Shown here piece by piece: positions 1 to 8,678 of a stretch of DNA of 20,220 nucleotides. Made by a program: the position numbers and the translations under genes. Every line of letters begins with the position of its first letter. Positions within the stretch are counted from its first letter, which is position 1. The stretch is from CAKZKT01 sp034434235 (GTDB lineage Bacteria; Chloroflexota; Anaerolineae; CG2-30-64-16), in assembly GCA_034434235.1 (NCBI GenBank), contig DAOTZV010000214.1:1-20220 (forward strand). The letters run 5' to 3'. The notes under the pieces are model-generated. The model had not been told where the DNA came from. It searched no databases and saw only the letters and a list, made by a program, of their open reading frames with translations.

Positions 1-1217
1 TCTCCGACGGCCAGATGACGATCTCCTTTGCCCAGGTGGGCGGCACGCTCAAGCCGATGGTCTCGGCCATCGAGGTGAAGGCGTTGGACGAGGCGGCGCC
101 GGTTCCCACCACCACGCCCATGCCCACCTTCGCGCCGACTGCCACGGCCACCGCAACGCCGGTCCCGCCAATGTTGCGCGCTCAGGTGGATGCAGGAAGC
201 AGCGCCCCGTATACCGACTCGCTGGGCCAGCTCTGGTTCGCCGACCAGAGATACGACGCCCGGAAGGCGCCGACCTGGGGCTATCAGGATGGCGTGGTCG
301 GCTCGGTGGCGAGCGGCGACGACACCCTGGCCGACGGCCGGCTCTACTACACCTGGCGCGAAGGCAGTCTTTTCAAATATCTGGCCGATGTGTATAATGG
401 TATCTATCGGGTCACGCTGCGCTTCGCCGAGTTTCAGGTGAACAAGGCCGGCGAGCGGGTGATCCAGATCTCCATCGAAGGCGAACAGGTCGAAGCCGGC
501 CTGGATATCTATGCGCTGGTCGGCGCCGGCCAGCCGCTGGAGCGGGTCTATACGGCCACGGTGACCGACGGTCAATTGAATCTGATCTTTTCCAGCAACA
601 GCCGCAAGAAGGCGCTCGTCTCGGCCATCGCGGTCGAATGGGTGGGGGAACTGCCGCCCACGGCCACGCCCACGATGACGCCGAGCCCCACGCCCAGCCG
701 GACGCCGACGGCCACGCCGACCCCGACCCGCACGCCGACCGCGACGCCGACCGGCGTGTCTTACGCCCGGCGGGTCAACGCCGGCGGCGTCACCTATACC
801 GACTCGCAAGGCCGGGTCTGGTCGGCCGACCAGGCTTACGCGACGGGCGGGTGGGGGTATGTGGCCGGCAGCGCCAGGTCGTCTACCCTGGCCGTGGACG
901 CCACCAATGATGATCTGCTTTACCAGAAGTATCGCGAAGGGATGAGCGCCTACCGTTTCACCGTGCCGAACGGCACTTACCAGGTCACGTTGCGCTTCGC
1001 CGAGTTTGCTACCAGCAAGGCCGGCGACCGGGTGATGCGCATCGCAATGGAGGGGGCCGACGTGGAGACGGCCCTCGACGTGGCGCAGATCGTGGGCAAG
1101 GCTATTGCCTTCGATAAGACCTACACGGTTACGGTCAGCGATGGTGTCCTGGACATAACCTTCGTCAAGGCGAGCGGCCGCTATGGGCCGATGGTCTCCG
1201 CCATCGAAATCCGCTAA
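1..1217 (+). CDS. Malectin-domain surface protein, 3' part (5' end outside window)
   Basis: The reading frame is open from the left edge (first full codon at base 3), and the first residues already match the end of a repeat, so the gene starts upstream. Three units share a C-terminal signature: SDGQ...MVSAIEV (ending near base 85), TDGQ...LVSAIAV (ending near 640) and SDGV...MVSAIEI (ending at 1214). Two units are complete, about bases 171-650 and 760-1214; each has a tyrosine/tryptophan-rich N-terminal half (YTDS, W.AD, WGY, LLY.K or LYYTW) and a YxVTLRFAEF strand. This pattern fits the malectin / di-glucose-binding (CBM57-like) fold. The units are joined by Thr/Pro linkers (about 105-170 and 656-757) typical of extracellular Chloroflexota proteins. 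I infer an exported carbohydrate-binding protein; any catalytic domain would lie upstream. A histidine kinase gene starts 22 bp downstream on the same strand. Confidence 0.8.
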   Translation, partial: SDGQMTISFAQVGGTLKPMVSAIEVKALDEAAPVPTTTPMPTFAPTATATATPVPPMLRAQVDAGSSAPYTDSLGQLWFADQRYDARKAPTWGYQDGVVGSVASGDDTLADGRLYYTWREGSLFKYLADVYNGIYRVTLRFAEFQVNKAGERVIQISIEGEQVEAGLDIYALVGAGQPLERVYTATVTDGQLNLIFSSNSRKKALVSAIAVEWVGELPPTATPTMTPSPTPSRTPTATPTPTRTPTATPTGVSYARRVNAGGVTYTDSQGRVWSADQAYATGGWGYVAGSARSSTLAVDATNDDLLYQKYREGMSAYRFTVPNGTYQVTLRFAEFATSKAGDRVMRIAMEGADVETALDVAQIVGKAIAFDKTYTVTVSDGVLDITFVKASGRYGPMVSAIEIR

Positions 1218-1239
1218 ATGTGGCGGCCGGAACGACGAC

Positions 1240-3660
1240 ATGCCTGAAGAGCTCGATTTCCGACAGCGACGCATTCGCCCGCCGCGCCGAATTCGGCGCT
1301 TGCCTTGCCGCGCCTTCTTCGAATGGTCCCCGATCGGCTTCTACCGGACGACCCGCAGCGGCCGGATCCTCAGCGCCAATCCGGCCCTGGCGTCTCTGCT
1401 GGGCTACGACAGCGTAGAGGAGCTCTTGCAGGTATCGGCGCACTCTCTGTACGCGGATCCCCGCCAGCGCACCGAACAGATATTGGCCATCGAGCAAGCG
1501 CACAGGCCGCAGACGTCCGAGATCTGCCTGCGGCGCAAGGACGGCGCCCTCATCTGGGTGCGCGATACCTTCTGTCCGGTGTACGACGCGGCCGGCCGCC
1601 TCCTCTATTTCGAGGGCAGTCTGGAGGATATCACCCAATGGCGCAACACCCTCACCGCGCTGCGCCAGAGCCAACAGCGCCTGGCGCTGGCATTGCAGAG
1701 CGCCGACCTGGGGATGTACGACTGGGACCTGCGCACCGGCGAGGTGACGATCAACGATCGCTACGCGTCCATGTTGGGCTATTCCGTCGCCGAGCTGGCC
1801 ATGTCGCGCGAGGTATGGCAAGCCCTCGTGCATCCCGACGACCTGCCCGGCGCCCTGGCCGCGGTCGAGCAGTGTCTTCGCGAGGCGCCGACCTCGATCA
1901 CCCACGAGTATCGCATGCGCGCCAGGACGGGCGAATGGCGCTGGATCCAGGATCGCTTCGGCGTGGTCGAGCGCGATGAGCAGGACCGGGTTGTGCGCGT
2001 GGTGGGATTTCATCTGGACGTAACCGGGCGTCGCCGCATGGAGGAAGCGCTGCGCCGGCTGAACCGCAATCTGCGCGCCATGCTGGAGTGCAACCAGGCG
2101 GTGGTGCGCGCGCGGGACGAGATGGAGTTGCTGAACCAGATCTGCGAGATCCTGGTGGAGGTGGCCGGCTATCGCCAGGTGTGGGTCGGCCGCGCCGAGC
2201 AGGACGCGCAGAAGACGGTGCGGCCGATCGCGGTGTGCGGCACCGCGGCCGACTACGTGGCGAATATCACGGTCACCTGGGGCGAGGACGATGTGTACGG
2301 CGCCGGCCCGGTGGGCACGGCTATTCGCACCAAAAAGCGCTGCGTCGTGGGAGACGTGGCCACAGATCCATGTTTTGCCCCCTGGCGCGAGCAGCTGGCG
2401 GCCTTCGGCTTTCGCTCGGTCGTGGCGTTGCCATTGCTGGTGCGCAATCGCGCGGTGGCCGCGCTCGCCATCTACGCCGATGCGGTGAACGCCTTCGACG
2501 ACGAAGAGTTACAGCTCCTCGATGCGTTGGCCCAGAACATCTCGCTCGGCATGGCGTCTCTGCGCTCCGATGCCGAACGCGATGAGCTCCTCGAAGCCCT
2601 GTTCGTCTCGGAGCGGCGCTTGCGCGAAATGCTGGAAAGCGTACAATTGGTCGTGGTCGGGCTCGACCGTGAAGGGCAGGTCACCTTCTGCAACGAGCAC
2701 CTGGCCAGGGTGATCGGCCTGCACCGATCCGAGGTGCTCGGCAGCAACTGGTTCGAGCGCTTCACGCCGGCCGATCAGCGCCGCCAGATCGAAGAGCAAT
2801 TCGTCCGGTTGCTCGACGTGACGTCCGTCGCGGCCCACTTCGAGAGCGATCTGTTGACGGCGCGGGGCGAGCGGCGCACGATCTCCTGGAACTTCACGAC
2901 CACGCGCGACATGAACGCCCGCGTGATCGGCGTCACAGGCATCGGCGAGGACATCACCGACCGGCTGCGCATGGCCGCCGCGCGCGACGAGCTGTTCACC
3001 CAGGTGATCTCGGCGCACGAGCGGTTGCAGGCGCTCTCGCGGCAGCTCGTGCGCGTGCAGGACGAGGAGCGGCGCAACCTGGCGCGCGAGCTGCACGATG
3101 AGATCGGCCAATCGTTGACCGGGCTCAAGATGATGGTGGACATGGCGCTCCGCTCGCCCGCCATGGCCGAGGCCAACCTGCGCCAGGTGCAGTCGCTGCT
3201 CAACGAGCTGATCGGCAAGGTGCGCAGTCTCTCGCTCGACCTGAGGCCGGCCATGCTCGATGACCTGGGGCTGTTGCCGGCCCTCTTGTGGCTGGTGGAT
3301 CGGTTCATGTTGCAGACCCAAATCCAGGTCAACTTCCGGCATCAGGGCCTCGACGGCCGGCGCTTCGCGACCGAGATCGAAACGGCCGCCTATCGGATCG
3401 TGCAAGAGGCGTTGACCAATGTGGCGCGGCACGCGGAGACCGATTACGCGTTCGTCGAGGTGGAGGCCGAAGGCGGATTGCTCCACGTCGAGGTGCGCGA
3501 TCACGGCCGCGGCTTCGATCCGGCGGGGATCTTGACGGCGGGATATGCGGCCGGGCTATCGGGCCTGCGCGAGCGCGCCGACCTGCTGGGCGGTCGCCTG
3601 GTCATCGAGTCCGCGCCGGGCCAGGGCACCCGCGTACTGGCCGACCTGCCGACGACCTGA
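1240..3660 (+). CDS. Soluble PAS-PAS-GAF-PAS sensor histidine kinase (NarL/HisKA_3 type)
   Basis: Product of 806 residues from ATG 1240, chosen because an upstream in-frame ATG at 1183 lies inside the preceding gene. Order of domains: PAS at about 25-135 (FFEWSPIGFY...NPALASLLGY), PAS/PAC at about 146-265 (WDLRTGE...VHPDD...GEWRWIQDR...LDVTGRR), GAF at about 295-442, PAS at about 455-575, HisKA_3 dimerisation helix at about 600-665 with phospho-acceptor His619 in ARELHDEIGQ, and HATPase_c at about 710-806 with the N-box (Asn727), DHGRGFD (754-760) and GLSGLRERA (772-780). No membrane segment is visible, so it should sense a cytosolic signal, perhaps a ligand or cofactor of its PAS/GAF domains. 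The next gene, 13 bp on, encodes the likely partner regulator. The ribosome binding site is weak, which is compatible with read-through from the malectin gene. Confidence 0.9.
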   Translation: MPEELDFRQRRIRPPRRIRRLPCRAFFEWSPIGFYRTTRSGRILSANPALASLLGYDSVEELLQVSAHSLYADPRQRTEQILAIEQAHRPQTSEICLRRKDGALIWVRDTFCPVYDAAGRLLYFEGSLEDITQWRNTLTALRQSQQRLALALQSADLGMYDWDLRTGEVTINDRYASMLGYSVAELAMSREVWQALVHPDDLPGALAAVEQCLREAPTSITHEYRMRARTGEWRWIQDRFGVVERDEQDRVVRVVGFHLDVTGRRRMEEALRRLNRNLRAMLECNQAVVRARDEMELLNQICEILVEVAGYRQVWVGRAEQDAQKTVRPIAVCGTAADYVANITVTWGEDDVYGAGPVGTAIRTKKRCVVGDVATDPCFAPWREQLAAFGFRSVVALPLLVRNRAVAALAIYADAVNAFDDEELQLLDALAQNISLGMASLRSDAERDELLEALFVSERRLREMLESVQLVVVGLDREGQVTFCNEHLARVIGLHRSEVLGSNWFERFTPADQRRQIEEQFVRLLDVTSVAAHFESDLLTARGERRTISWNFTTTRDMNARVIGVTGIGEDITDRLRMAAARDELFTQVISAHERLQALSRQLVRVQDEERRNLARELHDEIGQSLTGLKMMVDMALRSPAMAEANLRQVQSLLNELIGKVRSLSLDLRPAMLDDLGLLPALLWLVDRFMLQTQIQVNFRHQGLDGRRFATEIETAAYRIVQEALTNVARHAETDYAFVEVEAEGGLLHVEVRDHGRGFDPAGILTAGYAAGLSGLRERADLLGGRLVIESAPGQGTRVLADLPTT

Positions 3661-3673
3661 GAGGAACCGTCCG

Positions 3674-4321
3674 ATGATCACCATTGTGCTGGTCGAAGAC
3701 CATCAGATCGTGCGCCAGGGGATCAAGATGCTGTTGGCGACCGAGCCGGACTTTCGGATCGTCGGCGAAACCGGCGATGGCCTGGAGGCCGTCCAGTTGA
3801 TCGAGCGCCTGCGGCCCAACGTGGCCGTCCTCGATCTGATGTTGCCCGGCATCGGCGGCCTCGAGATCGCGCGCGAGGTCAAGGCGCGCTCGCCCCAAAC
3901 CCGGCTGGTCGTGCTCTCCATGCATTCCAACGAAGCGTATGTGCTCGAAGCGCTGCGCGCCGGCGCGCTCGCCTATGTCCTCAAGGAATCCAGCTCGAAC
4001 GATCTGGTCTACGCGATCCGCGAGGCGCTGGCGGGCCGCTACTACCTCAGCCCGCCCCTTTCCGAGCGTTCGATCGTTACCTATCTGGAGAAGGCGCGCG
4101 CCGGCGCGTCCTCCATCTACGAAGCCCTGACCCCGCGCGAGCGCGAGGTGTTGAAGCTGATCGCGGAGGGCTATAGCAGCCCCGAGATCGCCGAACGGCT
4201 GGTCCTCAGCCCGCGCACGGTGGAGACCCACCGCGCCAACATCATGCGCAAGCTCGAGCTTCGCTCGACGGCCGACCTCATCCGCTACGCCATCCGTCAC
4301 GGAATCATTCCGCCGGAATAG
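3674..4321 (+). CDS. NarL/LuxR-family response regulator
   Basis: A 215-residue two-domain regulator. The receiver domain (about 1-120) shows the acidic pair Glu8/Asp9, phospho-acceptor Asp54 in VLDLMLPG and the conserved Lys104 in YVLKESS. The LuxR helix-turn-helix (about 150-212) reads LTPREREVLKLIAEG...SPRTVETHRANIMRKL. ATG 3674 is preceded by GAGAGGA about 8 bases away; longer in-frame starts sit inside the kinase gene. It follows the PAS-GAF kinase by 13 bp and is almost certainly its partner. It should bind DNA as a phosphorylated dimer; its target genes are not evident here. The last 25 bp overlap the 3' end of the convergent nagA gene. Confidence 0.93.
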   Translation: MITIVLVEDHQIVRQGIKMLLATEPDFRIVGETGDGLEAVQLIERLRPNVAVLDLMLPGIGGLEIAREVKARSPQTRLVVLSMHSNEAYVLEALRAGALAYVLKESSSNDLVYAIREALAGRYYLSPPLSERSIVTYLEKARAGASSIYEALTPREREVLKLIAEGYSSPEIAERLVLSPRTVETHRANIMRKLELRSTADLIRYAIRHGIIPPE

Positions 4322-5457
4322 AGCTCGCCCCGCACGATCGTCGCCGCCACGCGCAGGTCGGCATCCAACAGCACCAGGTCGGCGATCAGGCCGGGTCGGA
4401 TCCGGCCGCGCTCCCCTGCAATGCCGAGCAGGTCGGCCGGCGTGGTCGTCACGGTGGCGAGCGCCTCGGCCAGACGGCAGCCGGTGAACGCGATCAGGTT
4501 GCGCACCGCCTGATCGAGCGAGAGCACGCTTCCCGCCAGGGTGCCGTCGGCCAGGCGGGCATCCTTCTCCGAGACGATCACCTCCAGGTCGTTCAGCCGG
4601 TAGCGGCCCGGGGCCATGCCCAGCGCGGCCATCGCGTCGCTCACCAGGCTGAGCCCGGCCGGCCCTTTGGCGGCCCACACGATCCGGATCAGCGCGGGAT
4701 GGACGTGGATGCCGTCGGCGATCAGGCCGACGACGCGGTCGGCCGCGGCCAGCAGCGCGCCGACCAGGCCGGGCTCGCGATGGAGCAGCGGCGGCATGGC
4801 GTTGAACAGGTGGGTGCCGTAGCGCAGCCCGGCCGCGAAGGCATTCTCTGCCTGGGCGCAGGTGGCCAGCGAATGCCCGGCGCTGACGACCACCCCTTGC
4901 GCCGCCAGTTGGCGGATCGTCTCCAGGCCGGCCGGCAGCTCGGGCGCCAGGGTGACGAGACGCACCCCCGTGGCCGGCGACCAGTCGGCGACGAGCGCCG
5001 GGTCGGCCGGCCGCAGATAGGCCGGATTGTGGGCGCCCTTCTTGTGCGGATTGAGGAAGGGGCCTTCGATGTGCAATCCCAGCGCCGCGGCCCCCCGGAA
5101 GCCGGCCGGCGGGCCGGCGACGACGACCTGACGGGCCAGGGCGATCTTCTCCAGGGGCGCGGTGACGATCGTGGGCAGGAAGCTGGTGACGCCGTAGCGG
5201 GGAAGCCGGTCGGCCACGCGCCAGATGGAGGTCGGATCGGCGGTGAAGTCGTCGCCGAACGCGCCGTTCAGTTGCAGCTCAATGAAGCCGGGCACCAGCC
5301 ATCTGCCGGCCGCGTCGATCGTCTGCGCGTCCTCTGGCGGCCGCACGGCGTCGGCCGGACCCACCCACGCGATCCGCTCGCGCTCGATGCACACCGCGCC
5401 GCGTTCGATCGTCTGCTCGGGCGTCAAGATCGTTGCGTTGTGAATGATCAGCGTCAT
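4297..5457 (-). CDS. nagA: N-acetylglucosamine-6-phosphate deacetylase
   Basis: A 386-residue cytosolic amidohydrolase that converts GlcNAc-6-phosphate to glucosamine-6-phosphate plus acetate. The N-terminal metal site of ordinary amidohydrolases (HxH) is QLN here (PGFIELQLNG), as in Escherichia coli type NagA. Other hallmarks: metal ligand Glu131 in HIEGPFLNPHKKGAHN, His195 in SAGHS, His216 in THLFNAMPPL, DGIHVHP (248-254, His251 binds substrate) and catalytic Asp274 in LVSDAMAALG. Length matches the family. It is the last gene of a minus-strand series after pgi and a sulfatase-maturase gene, fitting amino-sugar catabolism, although nagB is not in the window. No good Shine-Dalgarno lies close to ATG 5457; the nearest GGAGG is about 16 bases upstream, inside a 9-nt repeat. 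Confidence 0.93.
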   Translation of the reverse strand: MTLIIHNATILTPEQTIERGAVCIERERIAWVGPADAVRPPEDAQTIDAAGRWLVPGFIELQLNGAFGDDFTADPTSIWRVADRLPRYGVTSFLPTIVTAPLEKIALARQVVVAGPPAGFRGAAALGLHIEGPFLNPHKKGAHNPAYLRPADPALVADWSPATGVRLVTLAPELPAGLETIRQLAAQGVVVSAGHSLATCAQAENAFAAGLRYGTHLFNAMPPLLHREPGLVGALLAAADRVVGLIADGIHVHPALIRIVWAAKGPAGLSLVSDAMAALGMAPGRYRLNDLEVIVSEKDARLADGTLAGSVLSLDQAVRNLIAFTGCRLAEALATVTTTPADLLGIAGERGRIRPGLIADLVLLDADLRVAATIVRGELYSGGMIP

Positions 5458-5473
5458 TGGAATTGCTCTTTTA

Positions 5474-5500
5474 TCCTCCGCGTCCTCCGCGCCTCTGCGG
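5474..5500. repeat. Three tandem 9-nt units upstream of nagA
   Basis: Bases 5474-5482 and 5483-5491 are both TCCTCCGCG, followed by the related CCTCTGCGG at 5492-5500. On the nagA sense strand this reads as a G/A-rich CGCAGAGGCGCGGAGGACG-type string. From memory, similar strings occur as short dispersed intergenic repeats in many bacteria; this cannot be confirmed from a single window. It lies in the 90-bp gap between the radical-SAM gene and nagA and so in the nagA leader. Confidence 0.5.
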
Positions 5501-5547
5501 CGAGCAGAAACAGCCGCAAGGCCGGCCGGGGCGCAAACATGCAGGGG

Positions 5548-6912
5548 TTACACGGCACCGGGCCGGCCGTGACACTGCTTGAACTTCTTGCCGCTGCCGC
5601 ACGGGCACGGATCGTTGCGGCCGGCCCGGGCAAACGCTTGTCGGAGTCGGGCATCTTCGGCCGCCAGGATGGCCATGATCTCGGCCGGCGCGCGGCCGCG
5701 ACGCAGCAGGTCGGCCATGATGCGCATCGGCCGATCCACGTGCGCGAAGAATGCCTTGTAGCCCGCGCACAGATAGTTCAGGCCGGGCTCGCCGTCGGGC
5801 GTCAGGATGAAGCGGTTGCGCGGACATTCGCCATGACACGCGAAGCGCACCGGACACTCGCGGCAATAGCGGGGCAACGCATCGCGCTTGGCGGCCCCGA
5901 ACTGGCGCTGCCTGTCCGAGGCCACCAGCTCGATCATCGGCGTCTCGGTGATGTTGCCCAGGAAGTAATCTGGCTCGACATAATGATCGCACGCGTACAG
6001 GTCGCCGTTGTGTTCCAGCGCCAGCGCGTTGCCGCACGTCTCCGCGAAGACGCACAGGGCCGGCGCCGCGCCCACCCACGAGGCCAGCGCGGCGTCGAAC
6101 ATCTGCACGAAAATCGTGCCCACGTCCCGGCGCACCCATTCGTCGAAGATGGCGATCAGAAAGCGGCCCCAGTCTTCGGCCGTCACCGAGCGGTCGGTGA
6201 CCCGGTTGCCCGATTGGGTATAGAGCGGCCGGCCGCCGTCGCGGCGCGAGCCCCAGCCGCGGTTGGCGATGGAGAGCGTTTCGTCGGTGGCGCGCTCGAC
6301 GATCGGAATGAACTGGATGAATTGGCCGCGCACTTCGTCGCGGAAGAAGCGGTAGACCTCCAGCGGATGCCCGGCGTTGGCCGCGTGGACGGTGCACAGG
6401 ATGTTGAACTCGACGCGGCGTTCCTGCATCAGCCGCGCGGCGCGCATCACCCGGTCGAAGGTCGGCGCGCCCCCCTTGTCCACCCGATACGCGTTGTGCA
6501 TTTCGGCCGGGCCGTCGAGCGATAGGCCGATCAGGAAGTTGTGCTCCCGGAAGAAGTCGCACCACGCCTCGTCGAGCAGCGTGCCGTTGGTCTGGAGCGC
6601 GTATTCGATGCGCGCGCCGGCCGGCGCGTATTTCTGCGCCAGGGCCACCGCCCGGCGGAAGAAATCCAACCCCATGAGGGTCGGCTCGCCGCCCTGGAAG
6701 GCCAGCGACACCTCCGGTCCGCTCTGGCCTTCGATCAGTTGCCGGACATAGGCTTCCAGCACCTCGTCGGACATCCGGAAGCGACTGCCCGGATAGAGGG
6801 CCTCTTTGGACAGGAAGAAGCAGTACTTGCAGTCCAGGTTGCAAAGCGCGCCGGTCGGCTTCGCCAGCACGTGGAAATAGGGCGGTGCATTGCGCGGACG
6901 GGTCGTGGTCAT
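5548..6912 (-). CDS. Anaerobic sulfatase-maturating enzyme (radical SAM/SPASM) with C-terminal SEC-C motif
   Basis: A 454-residue protein. The radical-SAM cluster motif CxxxCxxC is Cys24/Cys28/Cys31 in ALCNLDCKYCFF, followed by AFQGGEPTLMG, YALQTNGTLL and GLSLDGP typical of this enzyme group. The C-terminal half has a SPASM-type cysteine set: CVFAETCGN, GDLYACDHYVEPDYFLGN, and YCRECPVRFACHGECPRNRF, which would hold two further iron-sulfur clusters. These enzymes oxidise an active-site Cys or Ser of sulfatases to formylglycine without oxygen, in the cytosol. The last residues carry a SEC-C zinc motif (RNDPCPCGSGKKFKQCHG), often seen at the end of this family. ATG 6912 has AGGGAC upstream. It begins 20 bp after pgi, so the two are likely cotranscribed. 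No sulfatase gene lies in the window; a peptide-modifying SPASM enzyme is the main alternative. Confidence 0.87.
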   Translation of the reverse strand: MTTTRPRNAPPYFHVLAKPTGALCNLDCKYCFFLSKEALYPGSRFRMSDEVLEAYVRQLIEGQSGPEVSLAFQGGEPTLMGLDFFRRAVALAQKYAPAGARIEYALQTNGTLLDEAWCDFFREHNFLIGLSLDGPAEMHNAYRVDKGGAPTFDRVMRAARLMQERRVEFNILCTVHAANAGHPLEVYRFFRDEVRGQFIQFIPIVERATDETLSIANRGWGSRRDGGRPLYTQSGNRVTDRSVTAEDWGRFLIAIFDEWVRRDVGTIFVQMFDAALASWVGAAPALCVFAETCGNALALEHNGDLYACDHYVEPDYFLGNITETPMIELVASDRQRQFGAAKRDALPRYCRECPVRFACHGECPRNRFILTPDGEPGLNYLCAGYKAFFAHVDRPMRIMADLLRRGRAPAEIMAILAAEDARLRQAFARAGRNDPCPCGSGKKFKQCHGRPGAV

Positions 6913-6932
6913 CGGGGATGCGTCCCTGGTTG

Positions 6933-8591
6933 TCAGTCGCCGGCGGGCGGTCGCCGCATGGCCTTGTAGGCGTTGATCAGGCCGTTGGTCGAGCTGTCGT
7001 GCGTGGACACGGCTTCGTCGCCGGCCAGCTCCGGCAGGATGGCGTTGGCCAGTTGCTTGCCCAGCTCGACCCCCATCTGGTCGAAGGAGTTGAGGCCCCA
7101 GATGACTCCCTGGGTGAAGATCTTGTGCTCGTAGAACGCGATCAGGGCGCCCAGGACGCGGGGCGTCAGCTTTTTGAACAGGATCGAGTTGGTGGGCCGG
7201 TTGCCCTCGAACGTCTTGGCCGCGACGAGCAGTTCCAGCCGGTCGGCCGGCACGCCCTGGCGCAGCAGCTCGGCGCGGGCTTCCTCCGGCGTCCTGCCGC
7301 GCATCAGCGCCTCGGTTTGCGCGAAGAAGTTGGCGAGCAGCAGCGTGTGGTGTTGGCCGATCGGGTTGTGGCTCTGGGCCGGCGCCAGGAAATCGCACGG
7401 GATGAGCTTCGTGCCCTGGTGGATGAGCTGGTAGAAGGCGTGTTGGCCGTTGGTGCCCGGCTGGCCCCAGATGATCGGCCCGGTCTCGTAATCCACGCGG
7501 CGGCCGTCGCGCGTCACGCTCTTGCCGTTGCTCTCCATGTCGCCCTGCTGGAAGTAGGTCGGGAAGAACGCCAGATACTCGTCGTAGGGGAGGATGGCGT
7601 GGCTCTGCGCGCCCCAGAAGTTGTTGTACCACACGCCGAGCAGCCCCATGATCGCCGGGATGTTCTGTTCCAGCGCGGCGGTGCGGAAGTGCTCGTCGGC
7701 CTCGTGCGCGCCCGTCAACAGCTCCTCGAAGCGCTCGAAGCCGATCGCGATGGCGATGGACAGGCCGATGGCCGACCAGAGGGAATAGCGGCCGCCCACC
7801 CAATCCCAGAACTCGAACATGTTCTGCGGATCAATGCCGAACCGCGCGACCGCGGCCGTGTTGGTCGAAAGCGCGACGAAGTGTCTGGCGATGGCGGCCT
7901 CGTCGCGCGCATGTTCCAGGAACCAGGCACGCGCGGCGCCGGCGTTGGCCATCGTCTCCTGCGTGGTGAAGGTCTTGGAGGCCACCAGGAAGAGGGTCGT
8001 CTCCGGCTGCACGCGTTTCAGCGTCTCGGCGATGTCGGTGCCGTCCACGTTGGAGACGAAGTGGAAGTGCAGATCGGGGTGGACATAGGGCGTCAGGGCG
8101 CGCACGACCATCTTGGGCCCCAGGTCCGAGCCGCCGATGCCGATGTTGACCACGTCGGCGATGGGCCGGCCGGTGTAGCCGCGCCACGCGCCGGAACGCA
8201 CCGCCTCGCTGAAGCGGCGCATCTTCGCCAGCACCCGGTTGACCTCGGGCATCACGTCCACGCCGTCCACGTAGATCGGCCGGTTGGCGCGGTTGCGCAG
8301 CGCCACGTGCAACACCGCCCGCTCCTCGGTGGTGTTGATCTTCTGGCCGGTGAACATCGCCTCGGTCGCCTCGGCCAGGCCGGCCTGGCGGGCCAGGTCG
8401 AACAGGAGCGCCATCGTCTCTTCGGTGATCCGGTTTTTGGAATAGTCGAAGAGGATGTCGCCGAAACGGATCGAGAAGCGGTCGAACCGGTGCGGGTCGG
8501 CCGCGAAGAGGTCGCGCATGTGAACGCCGGCCATCTGTCGCCGGTGCTCGGCGAGCGCGCGCCAGGCGGGAAGTTCGGTCGGAAAGGTCAT
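6933..8591 (-). CDS. pgi: Glucose-6-phosphate isomerase
   Basis: A 552-residue protein, close to the 549 residues of E. coli Pgi, interconverting glucose-6-phosphate and fructose-6-phosphate. Family signatures are intact: VNIGIGGSDLGPKMV (about 148-162), the sugar-phosphate loop SKTFTTQET (about 205-213), VGGRYSLWSAIGLS (about 265-278), MESNGK with the catalytic Glu (about 352), GQHAFYQLIHQGT with the catalytic His (about 384), and GVIWGLNSFDQMGVELGK with the C-terminal Lys (about 511). Start ATG 8591 is chosen because the protein then begins like other Pgi proteins and GGAGA lies about 9 bases upstream; in-frame ATGs at 8639 and 8648 would add 16-19 unconserved residues. It heads the pgi / sulfatase-maturase / nagA series and is divergent from the chaperonin gene. 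Confidence 0.96.
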   Translation of the reverse strand: MTFPTELPAWRALAEHRRQMAGVHMRDLFAADPHRFDRFSIRFGDILFDYSKNRITEETMALLFDLARQAGLAEATEAMFTGQKINTTEERAVLHVALRNRANRPIYVDGVDVMPEVNRVLAKMRRFSEAVRSGAWRGYTGRPIADVVNIGIGGSDLGPKMVVRALTPYVHPDLHFHFVSNVDGTDIAETLKRVQPETTLFLVASKTFTTQETMANAGAARAWFLEHARDEAAIARHFVALSTNTAAVARFGIDPQNMFEFWDWVGGRYSLWSAIGLSIAIAIGFERFEELLTGAHEADEHFRTAALEQNIPAIMGLLGVWYNNFWGAQSHAILPYDEYLAFFPTYFQQGDMESNGKSVTRDGRRVDYETGPIIWGQPGTNGQHAFYQLIHQGTKLIPCDFLAPAQSHNPIGQHHTLLLANFFAQTEALMRGRTPEEARAELLRQGVPADRLELLVAAKTFEGNRPTNSILFKKLTPRVLGALIAFYEHKIFTQGVIWGLNSFDQMGVELGKQLANAILPELAGDEAVSTHDSSTNGLINAYKAMRRPPAGD

Positions 8592-8678
8592 GGTCGGGTC
8601 TCCAGATGCATGATTCCAGCGTATTGCTTGTTCGTTCATATTCTCCATTTTACTGCATATCGCGGGGAAAGACATAAC

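Noticed and set aside
656..757. Short-period DNA repeat (ACGCCGACG-like) resembling a VNTR or CRISPR
   Set aside because: It is the coding DNA of a Thr/Pro linker in frame with the malectin domains; no spacer structure.
1183..1239. Earlier in-frame start of the first histidine kinase at 1183
   Set aside because: It lies inside the end of the malectin gene and adds residues unrelated to PAS domains.
2509..3504. A 331-codon minus-strand frame opposite the first histidine kinase
   Set aside because: The plus-strand kinase domains are unambiguous, and the antisense product is His/Leu/Arg-rich without any domain.
4699..6525. A 608-codon plus-strand frame opposite nagA and the radical-SAM gene
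   Set aside because: Antisense to two clear enzymes, Arg/Gly/His-rich composition, no ribosome binding site or domain.
8592..8648. N-terminal extension of Pgi from ATG 8639 or 8648
   Set aside because: The added residues are not like Pgi N-termini. The start at 8591 has a good GGAGA site and gives the family length.
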